A DNA stretch of 31,367 bases, taken from NCBI GenBank assembly GCA_039820585.1, contig JBCBPV010000039.1, positions 1 to 31,367 of the forward strand, given 5' to 3'. Below the pieces are notes generated by a model that worked only from the letters and a program-made list of their open reading frames with translations, made no database searches and was not told where the DNA came from. Both the position numbers and the translations under genes were made by a program. How positions within the stretch are numbered: position 1 is the first letter of the stretch; each line of letters opens with the position of its first letter. Below are positions 8,560-15,180 of the stretch, one piece after another. The DNA is from JBCBGF01 sp039820585. Its GTDB lineage: Bacteria; Pseudomonadota; Alphaproteobacteria; Rhodobacterales; Rhodobacteraceae.

Positions 8560-9753
8560 ATGACCGATTTCACCGCCACCCGCACCTTCTTCCACCTGCC
8601 CCATGGCGTCACCTATCTCGACGGCAACTCGCTCGGCCCGATGCCCCGCGGCGTGCCCGAGCGGATGAAGGCCATGCTGACCGAGGAATGGGCCGAGATG
8701 CTGATCACCGGCTGGAACCGCGCGGGCTGGATGGCCGCGCCCTCCCGGATCGGCGACCGGATCGCGCACCTGATCGGGGCGGCACCCGGCACCGTGGTTC
8801 TGGGCGATACGCTGTCGATCAAGGTCTACCAGGCGCTCGCATCGGCGCTAGAGATGCGCCCAGACCGCCGCGTGATCCTCAGCGATTCCGGGAATTTCCC
8901 GAGCGATCTTTACATGGCCGACGGCCTTGCCCGCACCCTAGGCCACGACTACGAAGTCCGCGTGGTGGCCCCAGAGGCGGTGGGCGAAGCGATCACCGAT
9001 GAGATCGCGGTGCTGATGCTCACCGAGGTCGACTACCGCACTGGCCGCCGCCACGACATGGCGGCTCTCACCGCTGCCGCCCAGGCCGCCGGTGCGCTGA
9101 CCATCTGGGATCTCGCCCATTCCGCCGGTGCCTTGCCGGTGGATCTGGCCGGGGTGAACGCTGACTTTGCCGTCGGCTGCACCTACAAATACCTCAACTC
9201 CGGCCCCGGCGGCCCCGCCTTCATCTACGCAGCCCCCGCCCACGCCGAAACCGCCCGCCCCGCCCTGTCGGGCTGGCTCGGCCACGACGCCCCCTTCGCG
9301 TTCGAACAAGCCTACCGCCCCGGCCCCGGCATCGAGCGCATGCGCGTGGGCACACCCCCGGTGATGCAGGTCGCCGCGCTCGATGCGGCACTCGATGTCT
9401 GGGACATCGCCGATATCGCCGACGTCCGGGCCCGCTCCATCGCGCTGTCCCAACGCTTCATCGCGGGCGTAGAGGCGCGCTGCCCCGCCCTCACCCTCGC
9501 CTCCCCACGGGATCCGGCGCATCGCGGCAGCCAGGTCGCCTTCCGCCACGCAGAGGGCTATGCGATCATGCAAGCCCTCATCGCCCGCGGCGTGATCGGA
9601 GATTTCCGCGCGCCGGATATCCTGCGCTTCGGGATCACACCGCTCTATCTGGTAGAGGCGGATATCAACCGGGCGGTGGATGTGCTGGCAGAGGTGCTGG
9701 ACGGGCGGTTGTGGGATCGGGAGGAATACAAGGTGCGGGCGCTGGTGACGTAA
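8560..9753 (+). CDS. kynU: kynureninase
   Basis: A 397-residue PLP-dependent enzyme that cleaves L-kynurenine to anthranilate and alanine in tryptophan catabolism. The protein starts MTDFTATRTFFHLPHG and shows YLDGNSLGPMP near the N terminus, then TIWDLAHSAGALPVDL with the PLP-binding aspartate. The Schiff-base motif GCTYKYLNSGPGGPAF carries K210. The C-terminal domain ends with DILRFGITPLYL, typical of the family. An upstream in-frame start at 8464 would add residues lacking family character and would run into the divergent methyltransferase gene, so 8560 is preferred. No kynA or kynB gene is in the window, so the pathway partners lie elsewhere. Confidence 0.95.
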   Translation: MTDFTATRTFFHLPHGVTYLDGNSLGPMPRGVPERMKAMLTEEWAEMLITGWNRAGWMAAPSRIGDRIAHLIGAAPGTVVLGDTLSIKVYQALASALEMRPDRRVILSDSGNFPSDLYMADGLARTLGHDYEVRVVAPEAVGEAITDEIAVLMLTEVDYRTGRRHDMAALTAAAQAAGALTIWDLAHSAGALPVDLAGVNADFAVGCTYKYLNSGPGGPAFIYAAPAHAETARPALSGWLGHDAPFAFEQAYRPGPGIERMRVGTPPVMQVAALDAALDVWDIADIADVRARSIALSQRFIAGVEARCPALTLASPRDPAHRGSQVAFRHAEGYAIMQALIARGVIGDFRAPDILRFGITPLYLVEADINRAVDVLAEVLDGRLWDREEYKVRALVT

Positions 9754-9758
9754 CCGCC

Positions 9759-9802
9759 CAAATCTCTTCGAAGAGATTTGCAAGAGCCTTCGAAGGCTCT
9801 TG
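9759..9802. repeat. two abutting 22-bp perfect palindromes
   Basis: Bases 9759-9780 and 9781-9802 are each perfect 22-bp palindromes, directly joined. Each begins CAA, ends TTG and is centred on the same CTTCGAAG core; the flanks differ (AATCT versus GAGC). They start five bases after the kynU stop codon. Each could form a hairpin in RNA, or the pair a cruciform. No T-run follows, so a simple intrinsic terminator is not indicated. The element looks like a dispersed intergenic repeat or a protein-binding site. Confidence 0.8.
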
Positions 9803-10170
9803 GCACCGAACGCACCCGTAAGCCATTGGAAACCAAGCCACCCTAAAACCCCTCCCCGGTACCAATGCGGGCGGCCAACCATAGTCCCTGCATCAGACGA
9901 GGAAACCGGTCCGGGGGGCCAAAAGCCCCGAAGCGATCGCCGGCACCGCGAGGAACCCCCTCGCGCGCGACCAGGACCAATGCCCTCAGCACAACAGGGG
10001 GCGGCGCCGTCCCATTCCCGTCCCACATAATCGCAAGACAAGCGCCCCCTGTAGGCAGCCCCACGGCAGAGGCCCACGCCCCTGCCGCCACTTCAGCGCG
10101 CGCTGCCCGCGACGGAAATCGCCATGCCCCCCGTATCAAAGCTCAGGGGCATGAAAATGGGAGACGACCA
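9803..10170. other. non-coding stretch between kynU and the small secreted protein
   Basis: About 370 bases with no convincing gene. Frames are open on both strands but only because of high GC; their translations are Arg/Pro/Ala-rich and show no family motif, signal peptide or ribosome site. The last 50 bases contain the inverted repeat listed separately and the ribosome site GGGAG (10159-10163 region) for the gene at 10171. A promoter for that gene must lie here but I cannot point to one. Confidence 0.5.
10123..10153 (+). promoter_or_regulatory. inverted repeat in the leader of the small secreted protein gene
   Basis: CATGCCCC (10123-10130) pairs perfectly with GGGGCATG (10146-10153) around a 15-base loop. 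It ends about 17 bases before the start codon, just upstream of the ribosome site. It could be a leader hairpin or an operator; function is not known. Confidence 0.35.
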
Positions 10171-10449
10171 ATGCACCGTATCATCCTCACCGCCCTGGCG
10201 ATTTCGCTGGGCCTCGCCGTCGCCCCGGTCTCGGCCGCCGACGGCAATCGCATCGACCGCATCGAAGACCGCATCGACCGGCGCGAATCCATCCGCGACG
10301 AACGCGTGGACCGGGGGCCCATCGACGTGATCGAAGACCGGCTCGAGCGGCGTGAGTCGATCCGCGACCGCGCGGGCCTTGATGCGCCGCGGCCCATCGA
10401 CCGGGCGGAACGGCGCAAGATCCGATGGTGGTGGCAAGCGCGCGACTAA
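10171..10449 (+). CDS. small secreted Arg/Asp/Glu-rich repeat protein
   Basis: A 92-residue protein with a clean signal peptide (MHRIILTALAISLGLAVAPV, likely cleaved at VSA|AD, about residue 22). GGGAGACGACCA precedes the ATG, supporting the start. The mature ~70 residues are dominated by R, D and E and contain an imperfect repeat: IEDRIDRRESIRDERVD and then IEDRLERRESIRDRAGLD, separated by RGPIDV. Isoleucine/leucine spacing of three to four suggests amphipathic helices that could self-associate. The C terminus has KIRWWWQARD, an aromatic patch. I do not recognise a characterised family; short exported proteins of this charged-repeat style are seen in related bacteria. No catalytic residues are apparent. 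It is followed by a repeat hairpin and a convergent gene. Confidence 0.72.
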   Translation: MHRIILTALAISLGLAVAPVSAADGNRIDRIEDRIDRRESIRDERVDRGPIDVIEDRLERRESIRDRAGLDAPRPIDRAERRKIRWWWQARD

Positions 10450-10454
10450 GCGAG

Positions 10455-10585
10455 AAGGGGCTAGCCCCGAACCCTCTCCCCCTGTGGGAGAGGGGACCTG
10501 TCCCGCGGGGGCGATGGTCTATCTCTGAGAGCGCCCCGGTATCCTATCGCCCAAAGGGGAAGAGGGCTGCGGTGAGGGGCCAACC
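10455..10585. repeat. intergenic hairpin repeat, family A copy 2 (mosaic, degenerate)
   Basis: It fills the gap between two convergent genes. It contains the 12-bp palindrome GGGGCTAGCCCC (10457-10468) and a perfect 9-bp stem CCCTCTCCC/GGGAGAGGG (10472-10480 with 10486-10494). A longer-range pair GGGCGAT/ATCGCCC lies about 10509-10562, and the right end GGTGAGGGG resembles the end of copy 1. A bidirectional transcription stop is likely here. Confidence 0.65.
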
Positions 10586-10592
10586 GTCCCGC

Positions 10593-11276
10593 CTACCTCA
10601 ACCACCGATCATAATCGCTCACCAACAGATGCATCGGCGCCACGTCTTCCTCGATCTCGGCAAACCGCCCGATGGGTTCGCGAAAGACATTGTCGGTCAC
10701 GTCGTCATTCACTGTCGACACCTCCCCGATCAACACATCCCCGCCTTCGCCCCAAAACGCATGCCAGTCCCCCGGCTTCAGCGTCACACTTTCCCCAGGC
10801 GCAAAGGTCAGCACCTCACCCGGCTTAAATTCCCGCGCGATCCCGTCGCACAGCACTGCGCCGCCCCGATCCTCGGCAAAGCCCCCATCATCATCCGAGC
10901 CATAAAGCTCAATCGCCATCGTCGCCCCGCCGCGATTTATGATGTCCTCGGATTTGATCACATGGGTGTGCATCGGGCTGAGCTGATCCTGGCGCGAGAT
11001 CAACAACTTCTCGGCATAGACCATCCCCCCGCCCCGCTGCAGATCCGCCAGCGACCCGTTGCGCAACGTGAACAAGAACAATCCCAGCCGGTCAAAATTC
11101 CCCTGCCCGTAGTCGGTGATATCCCAACCCATCCGCGCCTCGACGATCCGGCGCGCATCGGTGCGCGCCTTGAACTCCTCGGGCGACCAGTAGGCGAACG
11201 GCGGCAGAGTAAAGCCATGGTGGCGGATCAGATCATCGCCAGCGCCCATGATCTCGTTGATGGTTGAGCGTTTCAT
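10593..11276 (-). CDS. D-lyxose/D-mannose ketol-isomerase family cupin enzyme
   Basis: A 227-residue cupin, the same length as the E. coli O157 D-lyxose isomerase that interconverts D-lyxose with D-xylulose and D-mannose with D-fructose. The metal site is visible as PMHTHVIKSEDI (H103, H105, E110) and in GDWHAFWGEGGDVLIGEVST (H172). The sequence MGWDITDYGQGNFDRLGL near residues 49-66 fits the family. The start MKRSTINEIMGAG is chosen because AAGGGG lies 6-10 bases upstream and the longer frame adds low-complexity residues. No sugar transporter or kinase is beside it, so substrate preference is not fixed by context. Confidence 0.88.
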   Translation of the reverse strand: MKRSTINEIMGAGDDLIRHHGFTLPPFAYWSPEEFKARTDARRIVEARMGWDITDYGQGNFDRLGLFLFTLRNGSLADLQRGGGMVYAEKLLISRQDQLSPMHTHVIKSEDIINRGGATMAIELYGSDDDGGFAEDRGGAVLCDGIAREFKPGEVLTFAPGESVTLKPGDWHAFWGEGGDVLIGEVSTVNDDVTDNVFREPIGRFAEIEEDVAPMHLLVSDYDRWLR

Positions 11277-11495
11277 GGGCGACCCCTTGCACATGGCGGA
11301 AACCGTTGCATTGGCCTGTCTCTGCCACGGCCCCCGCCAGGGTTTCAAGGCACCGGCACAGCACAGCGCGCGATCTAGCAGGTGCGCTTGTCGTCGGTCG
11401 CGCAAAGTCTCAAGACCTAGATTTGGCCTGCCTACCGCGCATGATGGGGCGGATCGCAACGGGGCCGAATACGCCAGCGGCAGGGCCGCCCTAGG

Positions 11496-12272
11496 TCACG
11501 CGCTCTTCAGACACCCCGGTCGCGCACCGCCCGCCCAGGCCCGCACCGCATCGCCAAACGCCTCAAACAACCGCCGCGACACCGGATCGGCACCGGCGTT
11601 ATACTCCGCATGCCACTGCACGCCCAAGGCAAAGCCCGGCGCCCCATCGATATAGATCGCCTCGGGCGTGGTATCCTCGGCCCGGCCATCAATCACGATG
11701 CGGTCGCCCGCGTCCTCGATCCCCTGCCCGTGCAGCGTATTCGTGCGCACCACATCCGATCCCATCAGCCGCGCAAACACGCCGCCAGGGGTGAAATGCA
11801 CGTCATGGCGCAGCTCGAACTTCTCTTCGATCGTCCCATCGGGTGGCATCCGGTGGTTCATCCGCCCCGGCAGATCGCGGATCTCGGGATGCAGCGTGCC
11901 CCCCATCGCCACGTTCATCTCCTGAAAGCCGCGGCACACCGCCAGGATCGGCTGGCCGCTGTGCACACAAGCCTTCACAAGCCCCAAGGCAATCGCATCG
12001 CGCTTGCGATCAAATGTGCCATGCGCCTCGGTCGGCGCGTGGCCGTATTCCTCGGGGTGCACATTGGGCCGCCCACCGGTCAGCAAAAACCCGTCGCAGG
12101 CCGCCATCAGATCGGCCACCTCCACCAGATCGGGACAGGTCGGCACGATCAAGGGCACAGCCTCGGACACCTCCGATATCGCGTTGGAACACATCGCCGA
12201 TCCGCCATGGATCAGGTACTGATCGTTGATCAGATGCGCATTTCCAACGATACCGACAACGGGCCGGGCCAT
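11496..12272 (-). CDS. gamma-glutamyl-gamma-aminobutyrate hydrolase family protein (class I glutamine amidotransferase-like)
   Basis: A 258-residue peptidase C26 enzyme, related to PuuD which hydrolyses gamma-glutamyl-GABA in putrescine breakdown. The catalytic triad can be seen: nucleophile C113 in ILAVCRGFQEMNVAMGG, and H221 and E223 in FALGVQWHAEYN. LLTGGRPNVHPEEYG (about 63-77) matches the family's substrate-binding loop. AGAGG six bases before the ATG supports the start. No other puu gene is near, so the natural gamma-glutamyl substrate is uncertain. A 220-base gap separates it from the next minus-strand gene. Confidence 0.88.
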   Translation of the reverse strand: MARPVVGIVGNAHLINDQYLIHGGSAMCSNAISEVSEAVPLIVPTCPDLVEVADLMAACDGFLLTGGRPNVHPEEYGHAPTEAHGTFDRKRDAIALGLVKACVHSGQPILAVCRGFQEMNVAMGGTLHPEIRDLPGRMNHRMPPDGTIEEKFELRHDVHFTPGGVFARLMGSDVVRTNTLHGQGIEDAGDRIVIDGRAEDTTPEAIYIDGAPGFALGVQWHAEYNAGADPVSRRLFEAFGDAVRAWAGGARPGCLKSA

Positions 12273-12343
12273 GATAAACCTCTGATGTTACATCTCACGT
12301 AAGTGTGAGGCATATCGCGCAGAGGTCCACATGGAAAGCGCGG

Positions 12344-12367
12344 GCGCGCACAGGGGGATGTGCGCGC
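12344..12367 (-). terminator. possible terminator of the glcB-glcG unit
   Basis: GCGCGCACA (12344-12352) pairs perfectly with 12359-12367 over 9 bp around a 6-base loop, 15 bases past the glcG stop on the minus strand. Only a short CTTTCC follows on the transcript side, so it is a weak intrinsic terminator. Confidence 0.4.
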
Positions 12368-12381
12368 GGGCAGGCAAATGC

Positions 12382-12810
12382 CTAAATCTCAGGCGTATAT
12401 CCCGCCGCGATGATCCCCGCAGACGCCGCTTCGGCATCATTGTCGGACGTGTCGCCGGTGACACCCACAGCCCCCAGAACGACGCCGCGCCCATCGCGGA
12501 CCAGAACACCGCCCGGCACCGGCACCACCTGCCCGCCATAGACACCGTTCACCGCCGTCATGAAATAGGCCTGCTGCTCCGCGCGTGCCATCTGCGCCGT
12601 GCCCGCCATGCCCAGCATCACGGCGCCATAGGCCTTGCCGTGGGCAATCGCGAACCGCCCTGGCGCCGCACCATCTTCGCGCTCAAACGCGCGCACATGT
12701 CCGCCCGAATCCAGCACAATGACGCTCAGCGGCTTCAACTCCATCTCGCGGCCCCGCGCCAGGGCCCGCCGCACGATCCGGCGCGCGCGCGCCAGCGTTA
12801 TCTCTCCCAT
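12382..12810 (-). CDS. glcG: GlcG/HbpS family protein
   Basis: A 142-residue protein of the GlcG/HbpS-like family. It matches the family throughout: N-terminal helix (TLARARRIVRRALARG), SVIVLDSGGHVRAFERED, IAHGKAYGAVMLGM, then PVPGGVLVRDGRGVVLGAVGVTGDTSDNDAEAA at the C-terminal half. Some members bind haem or cobalamin; in E. coli glcG lies in the glycolate operon next to malate synthase G. Here it is directly downstream of glcB on the same strand, reproducing that pairing, so a role linked to glycolate/glyoxylate use is likely. The 69-base gap to glcB holds a family B repeat. Confidence 0.88.
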   Translation of the reverse strand: MGEITLARARRIVRRALARGREMELKPLSVIVLDSGGHVRAFEREDGAAPGRFAIAHGKAYGAVMLGMAGTAQMARAEQQAYFMTAVNGVYGGQVVPVPGGVLVRDGRGVVLGAVGVTGDTSDNDAEAASAGIIAAGYTPEI

Positions 12811-12829
12811 ACTCTCCCTCCCCCATTGT

Positions 12830-12867
12830 CTCTTTGGTCTGAAAATATCCCCGCCGGAGGCATGAAA
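12830..12867. repeat. intergenic repeat, family B copy 1 (TTTGGTC-AAATATCC type)
   Basis: CTCTTTGGTCTGAAAATATC followed by CCCGCCGGAGGC, between glcB and glcG. The same block, with one or two changes, occurs at 23497-23533. It is short, non-coding and sits inside a probable operon. Confidence 0.6.
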
Positions 12868-12879
12868 ACCGCTCGGGCC

Positions 12880-15027
12880 TCAGCCCGCGGCCTTCCGCTC
12901 CAACCGCCGCGCATGCAGCACCGGCTCGGTATAGCCCGACGGTTGCACCCGCCCCTCGAACACCAGATCACAGGCCGCGCGATAGGCGATCCCGTCAAAC
13001 CCCGGTGCCATCGGCTGATACGCCGGATCATCCGCGTTCTGACGATCCACCACCGCGGCCATCTTTTGCATCACCGCCTCAACCTCATCCCGGCTGATCA
13101 CCCCGTGATGCAGCCAATTGGCGATATGCTGGGCCGAAATCCGGCAGGTCGCGCGGTCTTCCATCAGACCCACATCATTGAGGTCCGGCACCTTGGAACA
13201 GCCCACGCCCTGATCGACCCAGCGCACCACATAGCCCAGGATCCCTTGCGCGTTATTCTCGACCTCGCGCAGGATCTGATCCTTCGACCACTTGCGATAG
13301 GTCGCCTGCGGAATGTCCAGAATGCCATCCACATGCGCGCGGCGCCCGCCCGCCTTCAGCCGCGCCTGCACCGCGAAGACATCAACCTTGTGGTAATGCA
13401 ACGCATGCAGCGTCGCCGCCGTGGGTGACGGCACCCAGGCGCAGTTCGCGCCCGCCTTGGGGTGTTCGATCTTCGTCTCAACCATCGCGGCCATCTTGTC
13501 CGGCATCGCCCACATGCCCTTACCGATCTGGGCCTTCCCCGACAGCCCGCATTCCAACCCCACATCCACGTTCAGGTTCTCGTAGGCCGAAATCCAGCTT
13601 TTGCGCTTGATAAAGTCCTTCCGGCTGAACGGCCCCGCCTCCATCGAGGTGTGGATCTCATCGCCGGTCCGGTCGAGGAACCCGGTATTGATGAACGCCA
13701 CCCGATGCTTGGCCGCGCGGATGCATTCCTTCAGGTTCACGCTCGTCCGCCGCTCTTCATCCATGATCCCCAGCTTCACGGTGTACTGCGGCAGGCCCAG
13801 CACCGCTTCCACGCGGCTAAAGATCTCATCGGCAAAGGCCACTTCCTCGGGCCCGTGCATCTTCGGTTTCACCACATAGACCGCGCCTTCGGTGGAGTTT
13901 CGGGGGCCATCGGTCTTCTGCAGATCATGCATCGCGATCATCACCGTGATCATCGCATCCATCAGCCCCTCGAAACACTCACCCGAGCCATCGGCAATCG
14001 CCGGATTCGTCATCAGGTGCCCGACATTGCGGATCAGCATCAGCGCGCGGCCCTTGACCGTCACGCTGCCCTGCCCGTCCGGCGCGGTATAGCTCAGGTC
14101 GGGCCGCAACCGGCGGGTGACGGGCGCGCCGCCCTTCTCAAACGTGTCTTCCAGATCGCCCTTCATCAGGCCCAGCCAGTTACGATAGGCCACCACCTTG
14201 TCGGCGGCGTCCACGCAGGCCACGCTGTCTTCGCAATCCATGATCGCCGAGACCGCCGCCTCAAGCCGCACATCGGCCAGCCCCGCCTGATCGCGTGCGC
14301 CAATCGCATGGGTGCGGTCGAACACCAGTTCCACATACAATCCGTTATTTCTCAAAAGCACCGCCTCTGGCGCGCGCGGATGGCCCCGAAAGCCCGAGAA
14401 TTTCGCAGGGTCTATCAGCGGCAGGTCATCAACAAGCAGTTGCCCGTCGCGCACATGATAGCGCCGCGCATCGGCGTGGCTGGTGCCGTCAATCGGAAAC
14501 GCCTCATCCAGAAACACCCGCGCCCGCGCCACAACGCGCGCGCCGCGCCCCTTGTTGTAGCCCCCAGGCGGGGGCAAATCGCCCATCGCATCGGTGCCGT
14601 AGAACGCATCATACAGGCTGCCCCACCGCGCATTTGCCGCATTCAGCGCGTAGCGCGCGTTGGTGATCGGCACAACCAGTTGCGGGCCTGGCACGCTTGC
14701 AATCTCGGGGTCGGTATTCTGCGTCTCGATCTCGAAATCATCGCCTTCCGGCAGAAGATAGCCGATGTCTTGCAGGAACGCGGTATAGGCGTCATGGCTG
14801 TGGGGCTGGTTGCGGTGGCGCAGGTGCCAGTCGTCAATCTGCGCCTGCAAAGCCGCCCGCTTTTGCAACAGCGCGCGGTTTTTCGGGCCGAGATCGGCCA
14901 TGATCTGGCCCAAGCCCTCCCAAAACGTCGCCGCGTCGATCCCGGTGCCCGGCAGCGCCTCGTCCGCGATGAAGGCAGCCAGTTCAGGCGCCACGGTCAG
15001 GCCAGCAATCTGCGTGGGTGAGGTCAT
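12880..15027 (-). CDS. glcB: malate synthase G
   Basis: A 715-residue monomeric malate synthase, close to the E. coli length of 723. It condenses glyoxylate with acetyl-CoA to malate in the glyoxylate/glycolate route. Active-site landmarks are present: R333 in LIRNVGHLMTNPAI, the acidic Mg site in KLGIMDEERRTS (E424/E425) and FINTGFLDRTGDEIH (D452). The C-terminal VPDLNDVGLMEDRATCRISA follows, with the catalytic aspartate and AQHIANWLHHG. The start MTSPTQIAGL is preferred over one 23 codons upstream, because GGGAG lies 9 bases before it. The gene heads a probable glcB-glcG transcript and is divergent from the photolyase gene. Confidence 0.97.
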   Translation of the reverse strand: MTSPTQIAGLTVAPELAAFIADEALPGTGIDAATFWEGLGQIMADLGPKNRALLQKRAALQAQIDDWHLRHRNQPHSHDAYTAFLQDIGYLLPEGDDFEIETQNTDPEIASVPGPQLVVPITNARYALNAANARWGSLYDAFYGTDAMGDLPPPGGYNKGRGARVVARARVFLDEAFPIDGTSHADARRYHVRDGQLLVDDLPLIDPAKFSGFRGHPRAPEAVLLRNNGLYVELVFDRTHAIGARDQAGLADVRLEAAVSAIMDCEDSVACVDAADKVVAYRNWLGLMKGDLEDTFEKGGAPVTRRLRPDLSYTAPDGQGSVTVKGRALMLIRNVGHLMTNPAIADGSGECFEGLMDAMITVMIAMHDLQKTDGPRNSTEGAVYVVKPKMHGPEEVAFADEIFSRVEAVLGLPQYTVKLGIMDEERRTSVNLKECIRAAKHRVAFINTGFLDRTGDEIHTSMEAGPFSRKDFIKRKSWISAYENLNVDVGLECGLSGKAQIGKGMWAMPDKMAAMVETKIEHPKAGANCAWVPSPTAATLHALHYHKVDVFAVQARLKAGGRRAHVDGILDIPQATYRKWSKDQILREVENNAQGILGYVVRWVDQGVGCSKVPDLNDVGLMEDRATCRISAQHIANWLHHGVISRDEVEAVMQKMAAVVDRQNADDPAYQPMAPGFDGIAYRAACDLVFEGRVQPSGYTEPVLHARRLERKAAG

Positions 15028-15048
15028 GCTCCGGCTCCCTGTGTGACG

Positions 15049-15064
15049 GTATGCGGCGGCATAC
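15049..15064. promoter_or_regulatory. inverted repeat upstream of glcB, candidate operator
   Basis: GTATGC (15049-15054) and GCATAC (15059-15064) form a perfect 6-bp inverted repeat with a 4-base spacer. It lies 21 bases before the glcB start and downstream of the candidate promoter, where a repressor could act. The regulator is unknown. Confidence 0.35.
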
Positions 15065-15071
15065 GCGAAAC

Positions 15072-15100
15072 GTTTTAGGAGTGTTGTCAGTGTCAATCAA
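15072..15100 (-). promoter_or_regulatory. candidate promoter for glcB
   Basis: On the minus strand TTGATT (15095-15100) and TAAAAC (15072-15077) are 17 bases apart, each matching four of six consensus bases. They lie 45-75 bases upstream of the glcB start in the 153-base divergent gap with the photolyase gene. Confidence 0.3.
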
Positions 15101-15180
15101 GTGCGGCGGTCAGGTTTTCGGACCAGTTGCGTTAGCCCCGTCACCTTTACCAAACCCACCATCTCCCTACCTCTTTCTCA

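Noticed and set aside
9843..10139. 98-codon minus-strand frame in the kynU downstream gap
   Set aside because: No ribosome site, no family resemblance, and the same bases are open in several frames because of high GC.
11277..11495. Possible gene between the D-lyxose isomerase and peptidase C26 genes
   Set aside because: Frames here give low-complexity Ala/Arg/Ser peptides without a ribosome site; the stretch is treated as intergenic, probably holding the isomerase promoter.
13462..15021. 519-codon open frame on the plus strand opposite glcB
   Set aside because: Shadow of the malate synthase gene; no family motif and biased His/Arg/Gln composition.
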